NCBI RefSeq assembly: GCF_900184735.1
Contig: NZ_LT855399.1
Span: forward strand, 1-64,000
Length of the DNA: 64,000 nt
Direction of reading: 5' to 3'
Origin: Paucisalibacillus globulus
Lineage (GTDB): Bacteria > Bacillota > Bacilli > Bacillales > Amphibacillaceae
Part shown: one piece after another, positions 24,252 to 31,866 of the stretch
Layout of the letters: every line of letters starts with the position of its first letter
Numbering within the stretch: position 1 is the stretch's first letter
Position numbers and translations under genes: made by a program
Notes under the pieces: generated by a model
Database searches by the model: none
What the model was told of the DNA's origin: nothing
The model's input: the letters and a program-made list of their open reading frames with translations, nothing else

Positions 24252-26658
24252 GATCACTTCCTTTTGGTCTAAGCTTAATTAAGGTATAGACTCCTAAACC
24301 AGCAATTAGTAATACAGCTATTTCTAACATGGTATCAAAGCCTCTAAAATCTACTAGTATGGCATTCACGATATTCTTTGCACCTGCGAGTTCATAAGCA
24401 TTTTCAAAGAATTTCGTAATCGGTACATTGATCTTATGGCCAGTTGCAATTAATGTCATGACCGTTACGGTTAGCCCAACACTAATAGAAATGATTAAAT
24501 TTGTTACTTTAAACTTCATTTTTTCTAATCTTTTCCCTAGTTTCGGAAGATGGTAAAAACAGAGTAAGAATAGTACAGTTGTTACGGTCTCCACTACCAT
24601 CTGAGTTAACGCTAGGTCAGGAGCACGGAAAATAACAAATAACATTACCATTAAATAGCCAACGGCTCCAAGGGATACAATGGCAGTAATCCGATTCTTC
24701 GTTAACAGAGTTGCCATAGCCGCAGCAACCATCGCAACCAATATACCAATATCGTAAACAGAAATTTCTCCTTGATTTGAGAAATTAAAGGAAAGTGCAT
24801 CTAACCCAACTAAAGAACCAATCATGATAACCGTAATAAATATAAAGATATAAAGTAAATAGTGACGTATGTTTCCTGTCATATATCGGTTAGTGAAGGA
24901 TTCTGAATGTTTTTCCATCGCTTCTAAGCTGGTATTATATAAGTGATTTAAACTAAGTTTGTCCGGATATACTCGGAGAACAATGCTCCATTTCTTAATT
25001 GATAAGAAAAGTAGCAATCCGAGTATGACCACACCAATTGTCATCCAAAGTTCTGTACCAAATCCATGCCAGGCTTTAATTTCAAATAATTTACTATCAG
25101 TAGAAATAGTAGGTACAACAGATACTAAAGCGGGTTTTAAAATATAGGTTGCAAGTAAATTTGGAAAAAAGAAAATGAATACAACTAAAGAACCAAGAAT
25201 AGCTGGTGGAACCAGCATCCCGATTGGTGCTTCATGTACATTTTCTTTAGGGAGTCTCTCACGATGAAGCGCTCCTAAAAACGGCTTAATCAACAATATC
25301 AAACAATAAATAAAGGTGAAAATACTTGCCACCCAAGCAATGATAGGGAAGATCATGGTGATCCCTTCTAGTCCAAATACACTAACTTCTGAAGCGTTAA
25401 GCATTCCGGTAAAGAACATTTCTTTACTCAAGAAACCGTTAAACGGTGGTAATCCCGCCATGGAAAGACTTCCGATTAATGCAATGGTAAAAGTAACAGG
25501 CATAATGGCCATTAATCCACCAAGTCTCCTAATATCACGGGTTCCTGTTTCATGGTCAATAATCCCTACGACCATGAAAAGCGCTCCTTTAAAAGTAGCA
25601 TGATTAAAAAGATGGAAGAGAGCAGCAAAAACTGCAAAAGCATAAATCTCTTGTGCTTGCCCGATATTAAAATATAGGGCAGCAGAACCTACTCCGAGTA
25701 GACTCATAATGAGACCAAGTTGACTGATGGTTGAATATGCCAGTAATGCTTTTAGGTCAGTTTGTCTTACGGCTCGAACAGAACCGTATATTAATGTGAT
25801 AATTCCAATCCCACCAACTATCCAAAACCAACTTGCATCCCCACCGAAAATCGGCGTCATACGGGCTACTAAGTAGATTCCTGCTTTTACCATAGTTGCC
25901 GAGTGTAAATAAGCACTGACTGGTGTTGGTGCTTCCATTGCATCTGGCAGCCAGATACTGAATGGGAATTGTGCAGATTTAGTAAACGCACCTATCAATA
26001 CAAGTAGCATGGCTGGTATGAATAAGGAACTTCCCGTGATAAGGTCAACATTTGCTACCATCTCACGTATGCTATACGTATCGGTAATCATGGCTAACAT
26101 TATTAATCCAGCAAGCATTGCAAGGCCACCGAACACGGTAATAATCATTGATTTTAACGCACCAGAGCGAGATCGTTTACGTTCATACCAATAAGCAATT
26201 AGTAGGAAAGAAGATACACTGGTTAATTCCCATAGTGTATAAAGAACTAATACATTATCTGAGCTTACAAGGCCTAACATTGCCCCCATAAACATGAGAA
26301 GGTAAATATAGAAGTTATGAAGCGCCTCACGATCTTTGGCCATATAAAAGATGGAATATAGCACGACTAATGTACCGACTCCACTAATGATTAGGGCAAA
26401 CATCAGTGCTAAGCCATCTAAATAAATGTCAAAATTAATACCTAAAGATGGAATCCACTCCATTGTAATGGAAATAGTTTCACCATTTGAGATAGCAGGT
26501 ATTTGTAATAATAGGTTGATAAAAATAAAAAGGGGAACAATGATAACGAACCATCCTGTATGAAGAGAGGTGTTCCACTTTTTATAAATAATGGGCACGA
26601 ATAATGCCGCGATAAAAGGTAATAAAATAATAAAGTGCATAAAACTCAAAACTTCCAA
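24238..26658 (-). CDS. mrpA: Na+/H+ antiporter subunit MrpA
   Basis: About 800 aa with some 20 membrane helices. It is homologous to NuoL in its first two thirds (LWELTSVSSFLLIAYWYERKRSRSGALKSM, FPFSIWLPDAMEAPTPVSAYLHSATMVKAGIYLVARM), with an MrpA C-terminal extension and an MrpB-like domain. It is the largest ion-translocating subunit. The start is uncertain: TTG 26658 touches GGGAG, TTG 26649 is better spaced, and ATG 26640 (MHFIILLPF) aligns best with relatives. A 19-bp palindrome lies just upstream. Confidence 0.95.
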   Translation of the reverse strand: MEVLSFMHFIILLPFIAALFVPIIYKKWNTSLHTGWFVIIVPLFIFINLLLQIPAISNGETISITMEWIPSLGINFDIYLDGLALMFALIISGVGTLVVLYSIFYMAKDREALHNFYIYLLMFMGAMLGLVSSDNVLVLYTLWELTSVSSFLLIAYWYERKRSRSGALKSMIITVFGGLAMLAGLIMLAMITDTYSIREMVANVDLITGSSLFIPAMLLVLIGAFTKSAQFPFSIWLPDAMEAPTPVSAYLHSATMVKAGIYLVARMTPIFGGDASWFWIVGGIGIITLIYGSVRAVRQTDLKALLAYSTISQLGLIMSLLGVGSAALYFNIGQAQEIYAFAVFAALFHLFNHATFKGALFMVVGIIDHETGTRDIRRLGGLMAIMPVTFTIALIGSLSMAGLPPFNGFLSKEMFFTGMLNASEVSVFGLEGITMIFPIIAWVASIFTFIYCLILLIKPFLGALHRERLPKENVHEAPIGMLVPPAILGSLVVFIFFFPNLLATYILKPALVSVVPTISTDSKLFEIKAWHGFGTELWMTIGVVILGLLLFLSIKKWSIVLRVYPDKLSLNHLYNTSLEAMEKHSESFTNRYMTGNIRHYLLYIFIFITVIMIGSLVGLDALSFNFSNQGEISVYDIGILVAMVAAAMATLLTKNRITAIVSLGAVGYLMVMLFVIFRAPDLALTQMVVETVTTVLFLLCFYHLPKLGKRLEKMKFKVTNLIISISVGLTVTVMTLIATGHKINVPITKFFENAYELAGAKNIVNAILVDFRGFDTMLEIAVLLIAGLGVYTLIKLRPKGSDHDEA

Positions 26659-26667
26659 CTCCCTGTA

Positions 26668-26686
26668 TGAAAAAAGACTTTTTTCA
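26668..26686. promoter_or_regulatory. 19-bp palindrome just upstream of mrpA
   Basis: TGAAAAAAG and CTTTTTTCA flank one central base, forming a perfect inverted repeat 9 bp upstream of the outermost mrpA start. On the mrpA transcript it would be a weak hairpin next to the ribosome site. It may be an operator or a translational control element. Confidence 0.5.
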
Positions 26687-26712
26687 CAAAATTACTGATT
26701 TCCATTATTTCA

Positions 26713-26740
26713 TTGACATTTAACAACAACATGATATAGT
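26713..26740 (+). promoter_or_regulatory. Sigma-A promoter for the universal stress protein gene
   Basis: TTGACA (26713-26718) and TATAGT (26735-26740) with 16 nt between. It reads away from the mrp operon toward the gene at 26845. Confidence 0.75.
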
Positions 26741-26844
26741 CATACATAGTTTAATTATAAAGTCATATTTTATTTATGTTTATAAGCATATTCTAAGAAA
26801 ACTAATGGAAGCTTTTATAAAACTTTTTACGAGGTGAATATATC

Positions 26845-27534
26845 ATGGAAAATAAAAATGGTCGTTTGGACGAAAGCATACTAGTCTGTGTACACTATGG
26901 TCCAAATGGCGAACGTCTAATTAGAAGAGGCCTCAAAATAGCTAATATGCTAGGCTGTCCGTTATATATTCTTACAATTGACTCGAAGCCATTTGATGAA
27001 ATGGATGCAGAGAAGACATTTTATATTGAACATTGGAAACAGCTAGCAGAAGAGCATGAAGCTTCCGAATTTATGATGTTAGATAATGAGAAACGATCGG
27101 TTTCAAAGGTTATCGCACAAGTCGCCAGAGATAAACATGTTACACAAATCATACTTGGTCAAACAGCACAAAGTAGATGGGAACAAATTACAAAAGGTTC
27201 GTTAATTAACACATTACTTCATGAAATTCCATTTGTAGATTTGCATATAATTTCTGTTACTCGTTATATCCGCAATGAAAATGGACAATTCCAAAGAGGT
27301 TGTCGAGCATATTTATCGAAGGAAGAAGATCATTACCGTTTAACATTTAAACATTCCAATTCCGTTGATTATGAGGGAATTTTCTTTAAAGAACAAGGCA
27401 CTGATTTTGATAATGGTATCTTCAAGTTTATGAGAGATAAGGAAATGTTTAAGGTTCAAGTAACAGATGGTACGGTAAAAGAACTAAAGAAAGTTGAAAT
27501 GAACGTAGATTACGAACAGGAAAGCAAGTCATAG
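26845..27534 (+). CDS. Universal stress protein-like protein (KdpD-type USP domain)
   Basis: Residues about 8-140 form a USP-like Rossmann domain resembling that of the KdpD sensor: ESILVCVHYGPNGERLIRRGLKIANMLGCPLYILTIDS, then VTQIILGQTAQSRWEQITKGSLINTLLHEIPFVDLHII with the GxTxxSRWE...GS nucleotide-site pattern. The C-terminal 80 residues are not recognised. Divergent placement from the mrp operon suggests a role in ion or osmotic stress (inference). GAGGTGAA precedes the ATG; a terminator follows. Confidence 0.75.
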   Translation: MENKNGRLDESILVCVHYGPNGERLIRRGLKIANMLGCPLYILTIDSKPFDEMDAEKTFYIEHWKQLAEEHEASEFMMLDNEKRSVSKVIAQVARDKHVTQIILGQTAQSRWEQITKGSLINTLLHEIPFVDLHIISVTRYIRNENGQFQRGCRAYLSKEEDHYRLTFKHSNSVDYEGIFFKEQGTDFDNGIFKFMRDKEMFKVQVTDGTVKELKKVEMNVDYEQESKS

Positions 27535-27538
27535 GGAT

Positions 27539-27569
27539 GACTCTCCAACTGATTGGAGAGTCTTTTTTT
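27539..27569 (+). terminator. Rho-independent terminator
   Basis: GACTCTCCAA pairs with TTGGAGAGTC around a CTGA tetraloop, followed by seven T residues. It ends the stress-protein gene. Confidence 0.93.
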
Positions 27570-28131
27570 ATAAATTCACATCTACTCTAACCTGATTTTT
27601 TTCTTCAGTTGTAATTCCGATATAGTTTAAGGTTTCTGTTCTAGAATTGTGGTGAAACATTTTCATTAAGATGGAGATGGTAACACCTTTTCGGTAGGCA
27701 TGATAGCCAAAAGTCTTCCGTATCGAATGTAAACCGACCTTTTCTTCAATTCCCGCCTTTTTTGCTGCATTATTAATGATTCGATAAGCTTGTTGGCGTG
27801 TAATGGGCTTTTCGTTCTTTTTTGACTTAAACAAAAAATCCTTCTGTTCTAGCTTATATTTCTCTAAGTATTTATCCAAAGCACTATGTACTTGGTTGTT
27901 GAGAAAATGTTCACTGACCTCAGAAGTTTTTTCATCTCGGACATAGAGAAACTCTTTCGTCTTTTGTCCATCCCACACATCTTCCACTTTTAGATTCAAT
28001 AAAACCTGTGCACTGATACCGGTATTAATACCAATCACAAATAGCACGAAATCTCTCAAAGAAGACGATTCTAGTATATTTTTCATTGCATTTATTTTTG
28101 AAATATCCTTTATAGGGACAACAAATTCCAT
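27568..28131 (-). CDS. Tyrosine recombinase/integrase-like protein, YoeC-like
   Basis: A 187-aa protein consisting almost only of the catalytic domain. HSIRKTFGYH holds the His and second Arg, MFHHNSRTETLNYIG holds the second His and the nucleophile Tyr. Where the first catalytic Arg is expected (TGLRISELL in relatives) the sequence reads TGISAQVLL, so that Arg is missing. I chose ATG 28131 (MEFVVPIKD), with GGAG 9 nt upstream; ATG 28146 is in frame but lacks a ribosome site. A 12-bp inverted repeat lies just upstream. It is not next to other phage genes. Confidence 0.8.
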   Translation of the reverse strand: MEFVVPIKDISKINAMKNILESSSLRDFVLFVIGINTGISAQVLLNLKVEDVWDGQKTKEFLYVRDEKTSEVSEHFLNNQVHSALDKYLEKYKLEQKDFLFKSKKNEKPITRQQAYRIINNAAKKAGIEEKVGLHSIRKTFGYHAYRKGVTISILMKMFHHNSRTETLNYIGITTEEKNQVRVDVNL

Positions 28132-28148
28132 AGTTTTATTCTCCATTA

Positions 28149-28187
28149 ATGTTACATAACTTTATACTAACATAGGTTATGTAACAT
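28149..28187. promoter_or_regulatory. 12-bp inverted repeat next to the integrase-like gene
   Basis: ATGTTACATAAC (28149-28160) and GTTATGTAACAT (28176-28187) are perfect inverted copies separated by 15 bp. They could be an operator for the gene on the minus strand or a recombinase recognition site. The remaining intergenic sequence to 28381 shows no other clear element. Confidence 0.6.
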
Positions 28188-28381
28188 CGACAATTGTGAG
28201 GTATGTGACAGAATTGTGAACAAGATTTGTATTTTTTCACTATATACTATTGTTATCCTTAAAATGGTTTTTATGAATTAAGCTCCGTGTGGCACAATGT
28301 TAATTAAATAATTATTCAAAATTTTTAACTTACAATATGGTACACTTGTTAATAGATATGTATTGGATCTTTGGGGGGCTT

Positions 28382-28694
28382 ATGAGGAAAATATCTTTAG
28401 ATAAGGGGATAGCTGGACTTTTAATTATTATAATTGCGATTGTGGTTTTATTTTGGATTGGTCAAAGGGCTAACCTCTGGATTAATGGAATCGGTATTAT
28501 TGCAAATGATGTGGAAGACATTCAATCTATGGAATGCTAGTTTATCTAGTTTGAATTATCGGGATGGGGACAGTTTTGGTTATTATTTAATTCCAGAGGA
28601 AGCAGAAATTGAATTAGATTTGGAGAAAGAATCTGTGATGACGGTGACCGTTTCTAATTTGCATATGAATTTATGGGCAAAGAAAAGCTTTTAG
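28382..28694 (+). pseudogene. Frameshifted small membrane protein gene
   Basis: ATG 28382, behind GGGGGG, encodes MRKISLDKG followed by a membrane helix and a periplasmic stretch to DIQSMEC, then stops at 28540. The overlapping next frame continues as LSSLNYRDGDSFGYYLIPEEAEIELDLEKESVMTVTVSN to 28694, an apparently natural continuation. The joined length is 3n+1, so one extra base between about 28434 and 28540 would explain it. It may be a real frameshift mutation or a sequencing error. No family recognised. Confidence 0.55.
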
Positions 28695-28710
28695 GGGGAG
28701 TGTATGTTAG

Positions 28711-28980
28711 ATGAAGAGATCTGATTTTATTGGGGCAACTTTTTTCATTTCAGGGGTTTTATTGTTTGCGCTTATGAGACTTGCCATGGCGAATTATTTT
28801 ACGGAACGTGGAGGGTTTGGGGAATTTAGTCCTTCAGATTTGGATGAGTTGGTACGTCATGAATTGATGATTGAATTTCCTTATAATGTGAGTTTGGTGT
28901 TTATCGTATTGGGGTTGATTTTTTTGTTTTTTCAAGATGTAAAAAGATTGTTTACGAGATTGTTTGTGGATGAAACCTAA
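28711..28980 (+). CDS. Small membrane protein, 89 aa
   Basis: Two membrane helices (about residues 8-27 and 59-77) flank an acidic loop containing FSPSDLDELVRHELMIE. GGGGGAG lies 11 nt before the ATG. It directly follows the frameshifted gene, from which it may have been co-transcribed. Function unknown. Confidence 0.6.
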   Translation: MKRSDFIGATFFISGVLLFALMRLAMANYFTERGGFGEFSPSDLDELVRHELMIEFPYNVSLVFIVLGLIFLFFQDVKRLFTRLFVDET

Positions 28981-29013
28981 TGGTGCCATATTTACTTTAA
29001 GGATTCAAGTACA

Positions 29014-29055
29014 GGCCAGCTTCTCCTGATCGATTGGAGTTGCTGGCCTAGTTTT
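29014..29055 (+). terminator. Hairpin terminator
   Basis: GGCCAGC (29014-29020) pairs with GCTGGCC (29042-29048); an inner CTCC/GGAG pairing extends the stem. A short T-rich stretch follows. It ends the small membrane protein gene. Confidence 0.65.
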
Positions 29056-29143
29056 GCTATTAATGGAGTGCCAGACACCAATACTTTAGTAGATGATGTT
29101 ATACTTACGATATGATAAATCGACAGAAAAAGGAGTGTTTGGG

Positions 29144-30121
29144 ATGAAAGCGGTCCTGATTGATGAAATCACAAAAGATTTATATATTGGGCAGGCCACT
29201 GATTCTGTATGTGGTGAAAATGAGTTATTGGTACGTGTAAAAGCAACTTCATTGAACCGTGCAGATTTATTGCAACGGGAAGGTAAATACCCACCACCCA
29301 AAGGGGAAAGTACTATACTAGGATTAGAAATGGCAGGTATTGTGGAACAGGTTGGGGAGCAGGTAACCGGCTGGGAAATTGGGGAACGGGTCTTTGCATT
29401 ATTACCAGGAGGAGGCTATGCAGAAAAGGTAGTTATTCCTAGTAAGATGGCCATGAGAATTCCGAACAATATATCGTATACGGATGCTGCTGCTATACCA
29501 GAAGCATTTTTAACGGCTTACTTAAACCTTGTTACGTTAGGGGATCTGAAAGAAAAGGAATATGTTCTCATTCATGCAGGCGCGAGTGGGGTGGGAACTG
29601 CAGCAATTCAACTTGCTAAAGAGATAGGTGCCGCGGTTATTGTTACAGCTGGATCTAAGGAGAAATTGGATTACTGTTTATCTCTCGGTGCGGACTTTGC
29701 CATTAACTATAAAGATGGTGACTTCAGCGATAAAGTCATGGAAATCACGAATAATCAAGGTGTTGATCTCATACTAGACTTTATTGGAGCTTCTTTCTGG
29801 CAATATAATGTGAACTCTATTTCAATTGATGGAAGATGGGTATTGATTGGAACTTTAGGCGGAAACAAAGTGAGCGATGTTAATATTGGTGCTTTCTTAG
29901 CAAAGCGAATAAAATATATGGGCTCTACCCTAAGAACAAGAACACCTGAATTTAAGATAGAACTAACAGAGGCCTTTTCACAGTTTGCTCTAGATAAAAT
30001 AAAGGTAGGTACAATTAGACCAGTTATTGACAAGGTATATAATTGGACTGATGTGGAGGAAGCTCATAACCGTATGAAGGAAAACCGTAATATTGGAAAA
30101 TTAGTCTTAGAGATTGATTGA
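29144..30121 (+). CDS. NAD(P)H-dependent quinone oxidoreductase (PIG3/zeta-crystallin type)
   Basis: The 325-aa protein is a zinc-free medium-chain dehydrogenase. The N-terminal catalytic domain includes LNRADLLQREGKYPPPKGESTILGLEMAGIVEQVG, and the Rossmann motif is HAGASGVGTAAIQLAKEIGA. The C-terminal AHNRMKENRNIGKLVLEI ends the fold as in PIG3-like quinone oxidoreductases. It probably reduces quinones with NADPH. ATG 29144 is the start, with AAGGAG upstream; an in-frame ATG at 29093 would add 17 unrelated residues. Confidence 0.9.
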   Translation: MKAVLIDEITKDLYIGQATDSVCGENELLVRVKATSLNRADLLQREGKYPPPKGESTILGLEMAGIVEQVGEQVTGWEIGERVFALLPGGGYAEKVVIPSKMAMRIPNNISYTDAAAIPEAFLTAYLNLVTLGDLKEKEYVLIHAGASGVGTAAIQLAKEIGAAVIVTAGSKEKLDYCLSLGADFAINYKDGDFSDKVMEITNNQGVDLILDFIGASFWQYNVNSISIDGRWVLIGTLGGNKVSDVNIGAFLAKRIKYMGSTLRTRTPEFKIELTEAFSQFALDKIKVGTIRPVIDKVYNWTDVEEAHNRMKENRNIGKLVLEID

Positions 30122-30142
30122 GCTTTTTAGAAAGATTTAAAG

Positions 30143-30183
30143 GAATGCATAACGGGTGGAAGTGCTCTCTTCGTTGTGCATTC
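30143..30183 (+). terminator. Hairpin, probable terminator of the quinone oxidoreductase gene
   Basis: GAATGCATAACG and CGTTGTGCATTC pair over about 11 bp with a 17-nt loop. The T run that follows is broken (CTCCTTATTTTTA), so termination may be partial. Confidence 0.55.
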
Positions 30184-30251
30184 TCCTTATTTTTATGAAT
30201 GAACACACCCCTAGTGTTTTATTGATTTCGACATAATTAGCTAAAATTCGG

Positions 30252-30266
30252 GTAGTGACAGGCACC
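30252..30266 (+). repeat. Dispersed GTGACAGGCACC repeat
   Basis: GTAGTGACAGGCACC is preceded by a TTCGACAT...CGGG context that is also seen before the copy at 31791-31807 (GGGGAGTGACAGGCACT). A degenerate copy, GTGCCAGACACC, is at 29068-29079. Similar short motifs are dispersed between genes in many Bacillaceae genomes. Function unknown. Confidence 0.55.
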
Positions 30267-30314
30267 GCTATACAGCCAGGTAGGCACCACCATATAGTAG
30301 AAAGAAGGAATATG

Positions 30315-30959
30315 ATGATACGTTCGATTCGTTGGTTATTTTATTTTGCGGGGTTAGTTATCTTTAGTTATGGGATAACGATTGCGTTGAAGATGCAGTA
30401 TCTTGGGGTGCATCCTTGGGATGTGTTAAATGTAGCTTTATTTGAAAAGTTTGGCTTAACGATTGGTTCTTGGGCCATTATTATCTCGATACTGCTTATT
30501 TGTGTATCACTGGTATTGGATAAAAGTTATGTGAAATTAGGCACGTTTTTAAATGCTATTCTTGTTGGGGCTTTTGTTGATTTATTTTTATGGATCGATT
30601 TTTTACCTAGTGCAAGTCATACATGGACGGATTATCTAATCATGATAATTGGAATTATTACTATGGGCTTTGGTGGAGGGCTGTATAACTCTGGTGAAAT
30701 CGGAGCGGGACCACGTGATGGTTTCATGTTATCAATATCAGATAAACTGGGAAAATCGGTTGGCTTGGTACGGATTGTCGTGGAGACGTTGGTACTATTA
30801 ATTGGATTAGTATTGGGTGGTCCAGTGTTCTTATTCACCTTTATCTTTACGTTTGTACAAAGTCCTGTATTTGCTTTTACGTTAAAGAAATTTAAAGAGC
30901 TAATTAATTTAATAGAGAACCGAACTAATAGAAAACAATACTCAAGTGAAAGTGCCTAA
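30315..30959 (+). CDS. YczE/YitT-like membrane protein
   Basis: Six membrane helices. The motifs fit the YczE family: GITIALKMQYLGVHPWDVLNVALFEKFGLTIGSW near the start and GFGGGLYNSGEIGAGPRDGFMLSISDKLG in the middle, followed by VRIVVETLVLLIGLVLGG. YczE of Bacillus subtilis affects surfactin production by an unknown mechanism; the family role is unsettled. AAGGA lies 5 nt before ATG 30315; the adjacent ATG 30312 is also possible. Confidence 0.8.
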   Translation: MIRSIRWLFYFAGLVIFSYGITIALKMQYLGVHPWDVLNVALFEKFGLTIGSWAIIISILLICVSLVLDKSYVKLGTFLNAILVGAFVDLFLWIDFLPSASHTWTDYLIMIIGIITMGFGGGLYNSGEIGAGPRDGFMLSISDKLGKSVGLVRIVVETLVLLIGLVLGGPVFLFTFIFTFVQSPVFAFTLKKFKELINLIENRTNRKQYSSESA

Positions 30960-30981
30960 TGTTTTTATGGTTATAATAAAA

Positions 30982-31014
30982 AGTTCTATCTTATTATGAG
31001 ATGGGGCTTTTTTG
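30982..31014 (+). terminator. Probable terminator
   Basis: AGTTCTATCT and AGATGGGGCT pair through several G-U pairs, followed by a T6 run. It ends the YczE-like gene. Confidence 0.7.
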
Positions 31015-31042
31015 TTTTTTTAAGATTAAATGAGAAAAAAGT

Positions 31043-31102
31043 GTAAAGATGTCTTTACATGTTTTTTATTATTCTCTATATTTAATGTAAAGATATCTTT
31101 AC
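31043..31102 (+). promoter_or_regulatory. Autoregulated promoter with two palindromic operators
   Basis: A near-perfect palindrome GTAAAGATGTCTTTAC (31043-31058) and a perfect one GTAAAGATATCTTTAC (31087-31102) lie 44 bp apart. Between them is TTTACA (31054-31059), 17 nt, then TATATT (31077-31082). The first operator thus covers the -35 and the second the expected transcription start. This is the layout of an autorepressed regulator gene; the XRE protein encoded just downstream is the obvious binder. Confidence 0.8.
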
Positions 31103-31125
31103 CATTTAAAGAAGGTGTTTATTTA

Positions 31126-31347
31126 TTGAAAGTAATCAATCATATTAAAGAAATTAGAATGAAGCGAGGCATTACGCAAGTTAAAATGGCAGAGGACTTA
31201 CAGATTACGAGACAAACGATCAATGCCATAGAGAAAAATAAATACAATCCTAGCCTAGAACTTGCATTAAAACTGATTGCGTATTTCGATGTACCAATAG
31301 AAGAAATGTTTTATTTAGAAGAAGAATTTAAACCTAAGGGGGAGTAG
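31126..31347 (+). CDS. XRE-family transcriptional regulator, 73 aa
   Basis: A single helix-turn-helix domain of the Cro/C1 type: IKEIRMKRGITQVKMAEDLQITRQTINAIEKNKYNPSLELALKLIAYFDVPIEEMFYLE, the usual YozG/YgzD-like arrangement of short repressors paired with a membrane protein. TTG 31126 is the start, 8 nt after GAAGGTG; earlier in-frame codons would lie on the operators. It is translated just before a three- to four-helix membrane protein, the common two-gene unit of this regulator group. Confidence 0.88.
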   Translation: MKVINHIKEIRMKRGITQVKMAEDLQITRQTINAIEKNKYNPSLELALKLIAYFDVPIEEMFYLEEEFKPKGE

Positions 31348-31350
31348 GGT

Positions 31351-31758
31351 GTGAAAAGGCGTTATGAAATCTTGATTTATCTCTTTATTGTGATGATGTT
31401 TATTGTGGGTGGATTATTAGGAGTTTATTTAATTGGAAAAGAAGAAGGTGTATTTGACTTTGGTTTAGCAGCTTCTGTGATAGGTGGTTCTGTTGGAGGA
31501 ATCCTAATAAGCCTATTTGTTACCAGATGGCTTAAGAAAAGAAGAGGCAATATACCTGAAGTGGATGAGCGAAGTTTAGTATTGATGCGAAGGTATTTCT
31601 TAGGTGTCCTATATGTGGTTCTGATTGGAAGTGGTGCTCTATTACTTGTCCTATTTGGAATGGGTATTCAATACATAGAAACAGGGATGCTTATTGTATA
31701 CATGATGATTTTATATGTGTTAATTGGTATAGGGGCAGTGGTAGTGAAGCGGTTCTAA
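31351..31758 (+). CDS. Membrane protein co-encoded with the XRE regulator, 135 aa
   Basis: Four membrane helices, with a basic loop VTRWLKKRRGNIPEVDERSLVLMRRYF between the second and third. This loop, with its DER motif, is common to DUF2178-like proteins paired with XRE regulators. The GTG at 31351 has GGGGGAG upstream and lies 3 bp after the regulator stop. It probably senses or modulates the same signal as the regulator, but no function is established. Confidence 0.7.
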   Translation: MKRRYEILIYLFIVMMFIVGGLLGVYLIGKEEGVFDFGLAASVIGGSVGGILISLFVTRWLKKRRGNIPEVDERSLVLMRRYFLGVLYVVLIGSGALLLVLFGMGIQYIETGMLIVYMMILYVLIGIGAVVVKRF

Positions 31759-31828
31759 CGGGTTAGCGCCTAAGTCATTCGACAAAATCCGGGGAGTGAC
31801 AGGCACTAGAAAAACAGGCACTAGAAAA

Positions 31829-31865
31829 AAGAAACAGGCTCCAGCAAAGCGGGTGCCTGTTTCTT
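31829..31865. terminator. Terminator between convergent genes
   Basis: AAGAAACAGGC (31829-31839) pairs perfectly with GCCTGTTTCTT (31855-31865). A and T tracts on each side make it usable on both strands. It includes part of the dispersed ACAGGCAC repeat. Confidence 0.85.
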
Positions 31866-31866
31866 C

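Noticed and set aside
24959-25603. Plus-strand frames inside mrpA (for example 62 and 95 codons)
   Set aside because: They are antisense to a strongly conserved gene, without ribosome sites, and their composition mirrors the opposite strand.
27568-28187. Prophage or integrative element anchored by the integrase-like gene
   Set aside because: No other phage, conjugation or attachment-site duplication is seen nearby, and the protein lacks the first catalytic Arg.
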